Shown here: in pieces, positions 24,889 to 32,850 of the stretch
How the letters are laid out: each line of letters starts with the position of its first letter
Numbering within the stretch: position 1 is the stretch's first letter
Assembly: GCA_027619225.1 (NCBI GenBank)
Contig: JAQCFW010000021.1
Coordinates: 1-32,859 of the forward strand
DNA from: Bacteroidota bacterium
GTDB lineage: Bacteria; Bacteroidota; Bacteroidia; Flavobacteriales_D; Sanyastnellaceae
Direction: 5' to 3'
DNA: 32,859 nt
Position numbers and translations under genes: made by a program
Notes under the pieces: model-generated
Seen by the model: only the letters and a program-made list of their open reading frames with translations
What the model was told of the DNA's origin: nothing
Database searches by the model: none

Positions 24889-25368
24889 ATGGCTAAGGAA
24901 ATTCGTTTTGAGGATAGAATCATCTCAGTAGATTCTAAAAACCTCCTGCTCGGTGAGTGGACTAGAACATCAGAAGGTTGTTACAACGTATTAATCGACG
25001 GTCAGTCGCTTAATATTGAAGCAATAGAAGGGCCAGATGAAAGCGGTGCTATGACAGTCAAAGTTGGCGGAGTGTTAAGAGAGGTTATCGTTTTTGATGA
25101 GCGCGCCCTACTCTTAGATAAAATGGGAATGAATACAGGTGATTCAGGAGCGGACTCACAGCTTTGTGCACCTATGCCGGGCAAGGTTCTAAGCGTTTTA
25201 GTTGAGGCAGGACAGGATGTTAAGGTGGGCGACTCCCTACTTATTCTAGAAGCCATGAAGATGGAAAATGTCATTAAATCAGCTGTGGACGGCACAATTG
25301 AAGATGTCAATGCTAAAGCCGGATTGGCTGTTGAAAAGGGTGAGTTACTTGTTGCTTTTAAGGGGTAA
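24889..25368 (+). CDS. Biotin carboxyl carrier protein
   Basis: A 159-residue carrier. Residues 80-159 form a biotinyl domain with the biotinylation motif EAMKMEN (Lys124), preceded by CAPMPGKVLSVLVEAGQDVKVGD. The N-terminal 80 residues have the form common to carrier subunits of Bacteroidota acyl-CoA carboxylases (acetyl-/propionyl-CoA type). It would carry carboxybiotin between biotin carboxylase and carboxyltransferase subunits, which are not encoded in this window. It is the first gene of a plus-strand series that ends at the tRNA-Leu gene. Confidence 0.92.
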   Translation: MAKEIRFEDRIISVDSKNLLLGEWTRTSEGCYNVLIDGQSLNIEAIEGPDESGAMTVKVGGVLREVIVFDERALLLDKMGMNTGDSGADSQLCAPMPGKVLSVLVEAGQDVKVGDSLLILEAMKMENVIKSAVDGTIEDVNAKAGLAVEKGELLVAFKG

Positions 25369-25404
25369 ATGATTCCTTAACTTTCGGCTATGCTAAATAC
25401 GCAA

Positions 25405-26400
25405 ATGAAATCGTTGAGGAGTATGTATAAACTATTTTCTGCCGCAATTTTTATTGTGTTTTTACATGGCGGTATTTCAGGCCAAACCTGTGACAACCCC
25501 ACCCCCCTTTGTGGTGACGAGCTCACGCAGACAACAGACTTTTCTCCGTCAAGTTTTATAGGGCAGACCATAGATTCTTGCCTTACGGGGGATCAAGTTA
25601 CAGTGCTGAAATTCCACACCACCTATCTTAATTCAGACGTAGGGGTTGATGTTTCTATTTCTGGATTAGAGTGCTCAGGTGCAGAACTACAGATGATTGT
25701 TGTAGCGTTTTCTTTGCTTGACCCGTGCAACCCTTCCTTGTATACAGCCGTGTCGGAATGTGTTACGACAACACAGGAGGTTACCTTCACAACAGAGTCT
25801 CTCTACACGAATACGGACTATCTTATTTTAATTTCATACACCTTGGGAATTATTGAGCTCCCGTGTGGTTTTAATGTAGAGGTTTCGGGGGAGCCGTTGA
25901 GCATAGCGGCCTGTTGTCCAACGAACATCCAGTTCCTTGAATCTGCCGATTTAGAGGTATTGGGCGGAGATGGTGGGCTGGGATATGTTTGGTCTCCGGA
26001 AGAATATGTTGACGACCCATCTTCATACTCAGTAACGGTAACGCCGCCCTCAACAACGTCATTTGAAGTAACAGGATTCGTGGAGCAATGTGAGTATTCA
26101 GACCAGGTTTTAGTTGTTGTGGGAACCGATGTCGATGTGCCTAACGCCTTCTCTCCTAACGGAGACAGCTTTAACGACACCTGGAAAATCACGGGACTCC
26201 CCTCATACACCAGATCCCTAATTACGCTATATGACAGGTGGGGTCAAGAGGTGCTAAGAAGCATAGGATATCCTTTCCCTTGGGACGGAAAGATGGGAGG
26301 GAAAGATGTTCCGACAGGGACGTATTATTATGTGATAGAGTTAAACGAACCTGGAGTGGATCTCGATCCTATTGTAGGAAATGTAGCGGTAATACGATGA
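25405..26400 (+). CDS. T9SS type B (gliding-motility C-terminal domain) exported protein
   Basis: A 331-residue exported protein. Signal peptide 1-27 (YKLFSAAIFIVFLHGGISG). A Cys-containing beta-rich middle region (CDNPTPLCGDELTQT) spans about 28-240. A C-terminal type B sorting domain occupies about 245-331, with the hallmark VPNAFSPNGDSFNDTWKI, LYDRWGQEV, WDGKMGGKDVPTGTYYYVI. I chose ATG 25405 (MKSLRSMYK); ATGs at 25390 and 25423 are alternatives in the same frame. The stop overlaps the start of the PorP/SprF-like gene (ATGA). Cargo of this type often needs a dedicated SprF-like protein for export, which fits the neighbour. Confidence 0.87.
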   Translation: MKSLRSMYKLFSAAIFIVFLHGGISGQTCDNPTPLCGDELTQTTDFSPSSFIGQTIDSCLTGDQVTVLKFHTTYLNSDVGVDVSISGLECSGAELQMIVVAFSLLDPCNPSLYTAVSECVTTTQEVTFTTESLYTNTDYLILISYTLGIIELPCGFNVEVSGEPLSIAACCPTNIQFLESADLEVLGGDGGLGYVWSPEEYVDDPSSYSVTVTPPSTTSFEVTGFVEQCEYSDQVLVVVGTDVDVPNAFSPNGDSFNDTWKITGLPSYTRSLITLYDRWGQEVLRSIGYPFPWDGKMGGKDVPTGTYYYVIELNEPGVDLDPIVGNVAVIR

Positions 26401-27338
26401 AGAATATTCCAATTTATTTCTTAGCTATCGTCTCTAGCTTTGCTTGTCTTACGGTTGTTACAGCCCAACAAGTGCCCGTTCGCTCGAACTATTTGATGAC
26501 CCCTTTTCAGGACCATGTGGCTTCTGCTGGGAATAAACCTTGCCTGGATATGAGGCTAGGTTTTCGCAATCAATGGGTGGGGTTTGAAGGAGCACCTACG
26601 TATTCTTTTGCAAGTCTTTCAGGTAGAATATCTGAGACAAACAATAGCGTCCACGGAGTGGGGGGTAGGATAGAAACGGATGAGGCCGGCCCTTGGGGTA
26701 CGACCTCCTTTTCTTTAGCCTATGCCTATAAATTGAAGATGACTAATGGGGGTTGGCTTAGCTCAGGGCTGTCTGTGGGGCTTGTGCAGCACAGACTAAA
26801 TATAGGAAGCTTAAACTTTCCTGATTTTGAAGCGGCTTATGACCCTGCGGTTTCATCCTCTTCACAGTTCCTGTTCCCGACGATAGACGCTGGACTTTGG
26901 TATGAAGATGAGCATACTTTTATAGGAATTACAATGATTAACGCTTCCGCATCGGAGCTTTCAGAAATGACACTCAGCTCTCGCACCTCCCGCCACGTAG
27001 TAGCTACCGCAGGTAGTTCTTTCGATTTAGACGGTCGCTTTATGTTCAAGCCCTCAGCACAAATGCGCATGGTATCAGGGCTGCCCGTCTCTTTAGATGT
27101 TACAGCATTGCTTTCCTACGAGAACCAGTTCTCTATAGGCGTAGGGTATAGGAACCAATCCGCCCTTATCGCGCACCTTCAGATTGCTTTAATGGACTAT
27201 ATCACACTCGGATATGCATACGATTTCGGGATATCTGAGATTCGGACTGCTGCAGCTAGTTCACACGAAGTAATCATAGCTCTAAGCGCATGTGATAAAC
27301 GCTCTAAGCGTGCCCAACACTGCTCTGCCTACGATTAA
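26397..27338 (+). CDS. PorP/SprF-family outer-membrane protein
   Basis: A 313-residue protein with a signal peptide (MKNIPIYFLAIVSSFACLTVVTAQ as residues 1-24, cleavage near TAQ) followed by a typical PorP/SprF sequence: YLMTPFQDHVASAGNKPC, then an amphipathic beta-strand pattern compatible with a 14-stranded barrel, and SIGVGYRNQSALIAHLQ, ITLGYAYDFG near the end. The ATG at 26397 overlaps the upstream stop (ATGA), and the longer frame from 26238 only reads through the preceding gene. The family works with type IX secretion and attaches type B cargo to the surface. It probably serves the protein encoded just upstream. Confidence 0.88.
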   Translation: MKNIPIYFLAIVSSFACLTVVTAQQVPVRSNYLMTPFQDHVASAGNKPCLDMRLGFRNQWVGFEGAPTYSFASLSGRISETNNSVHGVGGRIETDEAGPWGTTSFSLAYAYKLKMTNGGWLSSGLSVGLVQHRLNIGSLNFPDFEAAYDPAVSSSSQFLFPTIDAGLWYEDEHTFIGITMINASASELSEMTLSSRTSRHVVATAGSSFDLDGRFMFKPSAQMRMVSGLPVSLDVTALLSYENQFSIGVGYRNQSALIAHLQIALMDYITLGYAYDFGISEIRTAAASSHEVIIALSACDKRSKRAQHCSAYD

Positions 27339-27344
27339 TACGAG

Positions 27345-28835
27345 ATGCAAGCCCGCTCAAAAAAACGATGGAAGAGAATTCTGCTCGCTTCGGCAGCGGT
27401 AATTGTGGGTGCGACCCTTTGGTATGCCAACTCCCTCACCAAGCGTGTGAAAATTGAGGAAAGATCGAAAGTTAAGGTTTGGTCTGAAGCCATTAAACAG
27501 AGGAGCCACCTCGTCGATTACACGGAGAAACTGTTTGTACAGCTCGAGGCTGACGAACGCAAAAAGGCAGACAGGTTAGCCGATGCATATCGGATCATCG
27601 ACAACCCACCCAGGGGTATGGACCTCACCTTTGTCACGGACTATTTGTGGTCGAACTCTACCGTTCCCGTACTTATCTATGACGATTATGGGAGGAAACT
27701 CTACGACATAAATTTAGAATCCGGCTTAACGAATTTCGACAGCTTGCGAGACGAAATGGCGTCTAGCTTCTCGCCCATTCGCTTCGAGGAAGTTGGCCAA
27801 ACTGTTTATTACGATGAGAGCCTTCGACTCAAAGACTTGAAAACGGCGATGGCAGACCTCATTTCCTCCTTCGTGTCTGAGACGATTTTAAACAGCGCCT
27901 CTGTTCCCGTTATTATGACAGATTCGCTCAGTCAGAAGGTGATTCATTCGAAGGGGGTGCCTGTTGAGGAGCTTGAAAACCCAGAATCCCTTCAGGCGAG
28001 ACTTCTTAGAATGTCTAAGTCTAACAATCCTATTAAGGTTTACCTCCCTGGCGAAGGGGCCCGACTCATCTTTTTTGAGGACAGCGTAATCCTCACCTCT
28101 ATGAGGTATTACCCACTCATCCAACTTATTTTAATCGCGGCGTTCTTACTTACGGCCTATTTGGTTTTTAGCAGCTCCAGAAAGGCAGAACAGAACCGTG
28201 TTTGGGTAGGTATGGCGAAGGAAACGGCTCATCAGCTAGGCACTCCTCTAAGTTCATTAATGGCCTGGGTGGGTTTGTTAAAGGAGGCAAAGGAGATTGA
28301 CCAACAGATGCTTGTAGAGATGGAGAAAGATGTTCAGCGCCTCCATGTCGTCACAGACAGATTTAGTAAAATAGGATCTCAACCCAAGCTTACGTCAGGT
28401 GATATCGGACAATCAATTTCACACACCCTGTCTTATATGAGACCTAGGATAAGTAAGAAAGTCGAGATCCACCTTACTGGTATTCAGGAGAACATAGAGA
28501 TAACCGCGTTATTTAACCCCTCTCTATTTAGCTGGGTGCTAGAAAACCTACTCAGAAATGCCGTTGATGCCATGGAGGGCAAGGGAGAGATAAATGTCAA
28601 CGTTATGAACTCGGAAAAAGGGGTTACGATTGACATTTCAGATACTGGAAAGGGAATTTCGAGACAAGATATCAGAAGTGTATTCTCTCCCGGATTTACT
28701 ACAAAAAAGAGGGGGTGGGGGCTGGGCCTTTCGCTTGTAAAACGAATCATAGAAGAATACCACGGAGGGAAAATCTCGGTGTTAAAATCCGAGGTGGGAG
28801 CAGGGACGACATTTAGGATAAATATCTCAGCGTAA
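27345..28835 (+). CDS. Membrane-bound sensor histidine kinase
   Basis: A 496-residue kinase with two membrane segments (about 12-31 and 256-277) enclosing a periplasmic sensor of about 225 residues that I do not recognise. The cytosolic part has the phosphoacceptor box ETAHQLGTPLSSL (His296), N box NLLRNAVDAM, G1 DTGKGIS, F box FSPGFTTKK and G2 GWGLGLSLVKR. A short coiled-coil stretch (KAEQNRVWVGMAK) joins membrane and catalytic core. No response regulator is adjacent, so it is orphan in this window. It lies 6 bases after the PorP/SprF-like gene and 2 bases before the sulfotransferase-like gene, so it is probably co-transcribed with surface-related genes. Confidence 0.93.
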   Translation: MQARSKKRWKRILLASAAVIVGATLWYANSLTKRVKIEERSKVKVWSEAIKQRSHLVDYTEKLFVQLEADERKKADRLADAYRIIDNPPRGMDLTFVTDYLWSNSTVPVLIYDDYGRKLYDINLESGLTNFDSLRDEMASSFSPIRFEEVGQTVYYDESLRLKDLKTAMADLISSFVSETILNSASVPVIMTDSLSQKVIHSKGVPVEELENPESLQARLLRMSKSNNPIKVYLPGEGARLIFFEDSVILTSMRYYPLIQLILIAAFLLTAYLVFSSSRKAEQNRVWVGMAKETAHQLGTPLSSLMAWVGLLKEAKEIDQQMLVEMEKDVQRLHVVTDRFSKIGSQPKLTSGDIGQSISHTLSYMRPRISKKVEIHLTGIQENIEITALFNPSLFSWVLENLLRNAVDAMEGKGEINVNVMNSEKGVTIDISDTGKGISRQDIRSVFSPGFTTKKRGWGLGLSLVKRIIEEYHGGKISVLKSEVGAGTTFRINISA

Positions 28836-28837
28836 AA

Positions 28838-29521
28838 GTGAAAAAAACGATAGCGGTTATAGGAACGGGGCGCTCAGGCACGAATTTTTTCGCAGCTGTA
28901 TTGTCGGAATTGGGAAAAGATGTTCAGCATGAGAAGTTTGGGTCGGATGGCATTGCGTCTTGGTGCCTTGTGGCAGATTGTGACCAGGCCGTTTATGGTC
29001 CCGGAGGGAATACCATCACTTCAGACTTTGCGATAGGCCATCAGCTACGCGACCCCTTAAAAACCATAGGCTCTCTCACCACATTTAACAAGGCAAGTTG
29101 GAGATTCATCACCGCGAACTCCTCTGTTGAAATGCCTCGTAGGATTATGCACAGAGCCATGAGGCATTGGTTGGACTGGAACTTCAGGGCAGGGGAGAAG
29201 GCGAGCTATACTTGGTGGTTAGAGAGTCTCAAAGAGGAACCCCCCGCCATTTTAGAAACCCTTGATTGGGGCGTTTCAAATGAAGAATGGCACTCTGCAT
29301 ACACAAGGGCTCGCCATGGAGAAAACACGGGTTCAGAAAGGTCTTCAAACAGCATATTTAACTCTAAAGTGGGCCCCATCACCCAATGGAGACGGTACAA
29401 GCACACAAATAGGTCTAGCCCAGTGAGCTGGGACGAGCTAAGAGCGATAGACACGGTTTTAGCTGATGAAATCTTCCAATATGCCAGCTCCATGAACCCT
29501 CCCCATTCTTTAACATCGTGA
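28838..29521 (+). CDS. Sulfotransferase-like P-loop protein
   Basis: A 227-residue soluble protein with an N-terminal phosphosulfate-binding-like loop, IGTGRSGTNFFAAVL, the 5'-PSB motif style of sulfotransferases, and later HQLRDPLKTIGSL, which resembles the RDPxxxxxS 3'-PB region (3'-phosphoadenylylsulfate contact). The start is GTG at 28838. The stop overlaps the glycosyltransferase start by 4 bases (GTGA), indicating translational coupling. The acceptor is unknown, perhaps a surface glycan given the neighbour. Confidence 0.75.
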   Translation: MKKTIAVIGTGRSGTNFFAAVLSELGKDVQHEKFGSDGIASWCLVADCDQAVYGPGGNTITSDFAIGHQLRDPLKTIGSLTTFNKASWRFITANSSVEMPRRIMHRAMRHWLDWNFRAGEKASYTWWLESLKEEPPAILETLDWGVSNEEWHSAYTRARHGENTGSERSSNSIFNSKVGPITQWRRYKHTNRSSPVSWDELRAIDTVLADEIFQYASSMNPPHSLTS

Positions 29522-30411
29522 AGGTATCGCTTTTAAGAAAAATCCTCCCAGACTTCTTGCGAGTTCCGGCCGTAATTTTCCTACGAAAAACTGGCATCTC
29601 CACGTGGTTCCAAAATCAACTTTACGCCCGTGAAGCGTCCTCTATAAAGAAAGGTTTTCACCCCACTCTTTCCCCCGACTCTGCCTCTAAGATGAAGGTT
29701 CTCATCGTGTGCGCTCACTTCAACCACCCTGAATTTCTTCCAGGATGTGTTTCAAGTATTTTATCCCAAACCCATACAAATTGGCATCTCTTAATCGTAG
29801 ATGACACCTCCACCGACCTCGCCTCAACTTCTGCTCTGCGAGATCAATCCAAGCGCGATCCCAGAATAGAATGTATCAAGCTAAATGAAAACTCAGGTGC
29901 CTATACGGCTCGCAACACCGGAGTTTATGCATCTCAGAATATAGACTGGACACACGTGACTTTTATCGATCCAGACGATGTGGCTCACCCCACTTGGCTT
30001 CAGCACTCTCTAGACGTTCTCGCCGGTAGAGAGGGCTCCATCCGACCATACATCAGGCGCTTCGACATCGCGCTAAAGAGACCCCTACAAGCATATTTCG
30101 GTCACTGCCCCACACTTCATTCCCGCTTCGCCTGGGACCGCGCGGGTGGTTTTTTATCTCTCCGTAGATCCGGGGACTCCGAGCTTACCCTAAGACTCTC
30201 ACACCTTTCAAAAGATGGACTTACTGTAAATGTAAAGAGCTTTGAAGAGTCGATCATGTGTAGACACATCCCCGGAAGCGCTACCCACCAAGACCTCACA
30301 GCACGCAAGTTGATGCTCGAAAAAAGAGACGACGAATTAAAAGGAATGAACATCTCGGAAATGAAAATCACCTCTCCGACAATTACTACCTTTAAAAAGT
30401 GTAGCGAATAG
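29518..30411 (+). CDS. Family 2 glycosyltransferase
   Basis: A 297-residue GT-A-fold enzyme. After about 55 basic N-terminal residues comes KVLIVCAHFNHPEFLPGCVSS, the nucleotide-binding aspartates of LLIVDDTSTD, NENSGAYTARNTG and a DxD-like FIDPDDVAHPTW, followed by SRFAWDRAGGF. It has no membrane segment. The start is GTG at 29518, overlapping the preceding gene. An internal ATG at the KVLIVC segment (29692) is a shorter alternative. It is likely to add sugar to an envelope or secreted molecule; donor and acceptor are unknown. Confidence 0.88.
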   Translation: MKVSLLRKILPDFLRVPAVIFLRKTGISTWFQNQLYAREASSIKKGFHPTLSPDSASKMKVLIVCAHFNHPEFLPGCVSSILSQTHTNWHLLIVDDTSTDLASTSALRDQSKRDPRIECIKLNENSGAYTARNTGVYASQNIDWTHVTFIDPDDVAHPTWLQHSLDVLAGREGSIRPYIRRFDIALKRPLQAYFGHCPTLHSRFAWDRAGGFLSLRRSGDSELTLRLSHLSKDGLTVNVKSFEESIMCRHIPGSATHQDLTARKLMLEKRDDELKGMNISEMKITSPTITTFKKCSE

Positions 30412-30423
30412 CCTACACTACAT

Positions 30424-30431
30424 TACTTTTG
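30424..30431 (+). promoter_or_regulatory. Putative -7 box for tRNA-Leu
   Basis: TACTTTTG is an exact TAnnTTTG match that ends 12 bases before the mature tRNA 5' end, giving a transcription start a few bases upstream of the tRNA. No obvious -33 TTG was seen. Confidence 0.55.
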
Positions 30432-30443
30432 TCGTCCCCATTT

Positions 30444-30525
30444 GCCCGAATGGCGGAACTGGTAGACGCGCACGACTCAAACTCGTGTTCCGCAAGGAGT
30501 GTGGGTTCGATTCCCACTTCGGGTA
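30444..30525 (+). tRNA. tRNA-Leu(CAA)
   Basis: Complete cloverleaf: acceptor GCCCGAA pairs with TTCGGGT, D arm GCGG-AACTGGTAGAC-GCGC type, anticodon arm CACGA-CTCAAAC-TCGTG with anticodon CAA, long class II variable arm (TTCCGCAAGGAG), T arm GTGGG-TTCGATT-CCCAC, discriminator A. CCA is not encoded (ACAT follows). It sits at the boundary of the right-hand element, and its 3' part overlaps the recombinase coding sequence on the other strand by 49 bases. Confidence 0.97.
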
Positions 30526-32063
30526 CATAACGGGAGATAACCGAAAGGTTGTCTCTCGTTTTTGTTTTTAACGACCTCTAAAGCATTGATGCTGCGAGTA
30601 ATAAGCTCAAGTCCTCTGTTCAAGATTGGGGTTCGATAATTCTCTCCATCAAATACAAGTTTTTTGTTGAATATCGAACTCAGGAGTTTTTGCTTCGTGT
30701 TTACGGTTGCCTTCGCGAAGAACTCTCCAAGGTTTTTAAGTATGTGAATACCAAAGCTGATAAATTCTAAAGAATCTTTCTCATAGTCGTTCAATTGATT
30801 TTTGTCTATGATGAGTTGACTTATCTTATTCTTTAAGTCTGCGTTCTTTGAATTAAACATATCATTTGTGATAGCACCCTCTAATAATTTATCTAACAGC
30901 ACTTCTTTTTTGTCTTCGAGTTTTTTGATGTTTATATCGATTGATTTCATCATGGATTTATTGGACTTATCTGATGTGTCAAATTTATCTTTGAGCATTA
31001 ACTCAAAGAGGTGACACACGTCTTTATTTGGACTATAATCCGCCAACAAGTCTTCAACGGATGTATGTGCCAAATCAGCTCTATAACGCTCTTTACAGCC
31101 GTTTTTAGAGTTTCCGTGATAGTAGTAATGCTTCTTACCAGTTTTGCTCGTAGATCCGCTGCCAGTGAGGTTTTCCCCACAACAATTACATGAGAGAAAA
31201 CCTCTCAATGGTAATGCGTTATTTTGTTTATTTGGTTTGTGTTTGATGCGTTTACGATTGCCAAGTTCTACCTGAACTTTTTCATATGTTTCAACACTCA
31301 CAAGAGGTTCATGAAGTGCAGTAACTATTTGCTCTGGCTCATTTTTGTATGCGCTTACACGAATTCTACCTGAGTACACAATTTGGTTAAGTATTCGGCT
31401 TATGTTGCTGCTACTCAAATTTAGAGGCTTGAATTTCGGTAGTTTACGAATTTGACTTTGAGAGTAGATCCCTAAAGCAAAATCATTAAATAGTTCTGTT
31501 ATCAATCCTGCGATTTCTTTGTCCGGTTTCATCAGAACCTTACCGCTTTCATCACGCCCCTTCACATACCCCTTAGGTTGGCTTAAAACCCATCTACCAT
31601 CTTTCATATTGCTTCTCGTCCCTTCAATAGTTCTTGAGCTTCTGATGCGGTTATCTACCTCTGGCAACCCCATATGAATCAAAGACATGATATGCTGATT
31701 TGGGTCGTCGTGATTAACCCATTGAGTTGAGCAATTCACTTCCACACCCATACCATTCAATTGATGTATCATATTTAATCCAAGTCTCGAATTTCGCGAA
31801 AACCTATCCCATTTATAGATTAATAATAGGTTGATTTTATTTTTTCTCTCAGCAACATATTTAAGCAGATTACTAAATCCAGGTCTGCCAAAATCCTTGG
31901 CAGAATAATCATCATCAAAATCTTCAATTATATCAATACAGTTCTTTTTACAAAACTCACTAAGCATTTCTTCTTGTGTTGACAGACTGTTGCCACGATC
32001 TTTCTGTTCACTTGTACTAACCCTTCGATATAGCACAGCTCTTTTGCCCGATAAATTATTCAT
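30477..32063 (-). CDS. Large serine recombinase (site-specific integrase)
   Basis: A 528-residue recombinase. The N-terminal resolvase/invertase domain has the nucleophile Ser16 in YRRVSTSEQ and the arginine-bearing IYKWDRFSRN. The recombinase DNA-binding domain follows (about 160-270, QPKGYVKGRDESGK). A zinc ribbon (FLSCNCCGENLTGSG to NGCKERY, about 290-330) and a coiled-coil stretch (about 365-430) complete a large serine integrase. The start is ATG at 32063. The last roughly 25 residues (PLCTRSGNRTHTPCGTRV) are encoded by the reverse complement of a terminator and tRNA-Leu, and the TGA stop lies in the tRNA anticodon loop. This tail is therefore probably a product of the integration site rather than a conserved domain. 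Confidence 0.92.
   Translation of the reverse strand: MNNLSGKRAVLYRRVSTSEQKDRGNSLSTQEEMLSEFCKKNCIDIIEDFDDDYSAKDFGRPGFSNLLKYVAERKNKINLLLIYKWDRFSRNSRLGLNMIHQLNGMGVEVNCSTQWVNHDDPNQHIMSLIHMGLPEVDNRIRSSRTIEGTRSNMKDGRWVLSQPKGYVKGRDESGKVLMKPDKEIAGLITELFNDFALGIYSQSQIRKLPKFKPLNLSSSNISRILNQIVYSGRIRVSAYKNEPEQIVTALHEPLVSVETYEKVQVELGNRKRIKHKPNKQNNALPLRGFLSCNCCGENLTGSGSTSKTGKKHYYYHGNSKNGCKERYRADLAHTSVEDLLADYSPNKDVCHLFELMLKDKFDTSDKSNKSMMKSIDINIKKLEDKKEVLLDKLLEGAITNDMFNSKNADLKNKISQLIIDKNQLNDYEKDSLEFISFGIHILKNLGEFFAKATVNTKQKLLSSIFNKKLVFDGENYRTPILNRGLELITRSINALEVVKNKNERQPFGYLPLCTRSGNRTHTPCGTRV
30531..30569 (+). terminator. Intrinsic terminator behind tRNA-Leu
   Basis: CGGGAGATAACC, loop GAAA, GGTTGTCTCTCG forms a 12-bp stem (two G-T pairs) followed by TTTTTGTTTTT. 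It begins five bases after the tRNA. It lies within the 3' coding end of the convergent recombinase, so it either came with the host tRNA or belongs to the element's att region. Confidence 0.85.
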
Positions 32064-32187
32064 GATGGTTGGATTTAGATTCGTAAATAATATCTACTAA
32101 TTTGGTTAGGAAGGCTTTTATTTCCTTGGCCTCTTCTTGGGTATAATTGTTTTTTAGAGCACTTTCAATTTCTTTATTTCTTTTCAA
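32056..32187 (-). CDS. Possible small gene upstream of the serine recombinase
   Basis: A 43-residue frame starting at TTG (32187) reads MKRNKEIESALKNNY, then TQEEAKEIKAFLTKLVDIIYES and ends by overlapping the recombinase ATG by 8 bases. The sequence is a plausible helical, charged protein, and the overlap suggests coupling. There is no ATG in frame, and the open frame extends upstream only to about 32230. I do not recognise the family. It could be a small regulator or simply a leader. Confidence 0.4.
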   Translation of the reverse strand: MKRNKEIESALKNNYTQEEAKEIKAFLTKLVDIIYESKSNHHE

Positions 32188-32250
32188 ATTTAATTCCCAT
32201 GTGCTTATCGTCCGTTCGTCGGTGCTGAAAGCGGGAGATCAATTGTCCGG

Positions 32251-32850
32251 TTATTCCGGTATGTTCTTTAGTTTAATAGACACTTCATTTTTAAAATGAA
32301 CAGGTTTCCCCTGACGAGTACTGATTGTAATTGTTTGATAACCATTTCTTACGATGTGATTGGCAAATTCTTCTATTGCGTTAATTGACTTCTTATTAAT
32401 AAGGATTACTCTGTCCACTTCACCGTTATTCTTCATTATTCTCAATTCTTCGGTCGATTTATCTCGTATCAGTCCAAGTATTTTTTTCTCATCCTTTGAA
32501 ACAATGGACACTTCATTAAACCATTTTTTCTCACTCCACTCTTGAATTAGCTGACTGTATGCTTGAGATAATGAAAGAACTATATGAGGCTTCTTCATTT
32601 CTGATTCGAATTCTGGATGGTTCTTTGTGAGAGTATCATGTTTGTCAAAAACATATGGTAGGCAAAAGCCATCAGCACTTACGATATAGCTTACATCTCG
32701 TCTGAAAACAATCGTAGACAACACCATCACCTCAAAAATATCAATTCTCTCTTTTTCCAGTTCTTTCAGAAAAGAGGGGTCCTTCATCCGTGCTTTATAT
32801 TCTTCAAGCTTACCACTCTCTTTGGCTAGTTGTTCAACAATTAAATTCAT
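32251..32850 (-). CDS. Unrecognised protein of the right-hand element
   Basis: A 199-residue soluble, charged protein with no signal peptide or membrane segment. I do not recognise it. Features are an N-terminal helical part (LAKESGKLEEYKARMKD), a central hydrophobic strand region (SYIVSADGFCLPYVF), then alternating strands and helices (VDRVILINKKSINAIEEFANHI, YQTITIST). The ATG at 32850 is used, but the frame stays open (Asp-Glu-Tyr) to the window end, so the true start may be further upstream. It is on the same strand as the recombinase, about 60 bases before the possible small gene. Confidence 0.7.
   Translation of the reverse strand: MNLIVEQLAKESGKLEEYKARMKDPSFLKELEKERIDIFEVMVLSTIVFRRDVSYIVSADGFCLPYVFDKHDTLTKNHPEFESEMKKPHIVLSLSQAYSQLIQEWSEKKWFNEVSIVSKDEKKILGLIRDKSTEELRIMKNNGEVDRVILINKKSINAIEEFANHIVRNGYQTITISTRQGKPVHFKNEVSIKLKNIPE

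Noticed and set aside
26238-26396. N-terminal extension of the PorP/SprF-like protein
   Set aside because: It reads out of frame through the preceding gene; the ATG at 26397 with ATGA overlap gives a normal signal peptide.
29597-29610. Third parS-like site (TCTCCACGTGGTTC)
   Set aside because: Shares the CCACGTGG core but has mismatched outer arms and is not a full palindrome.
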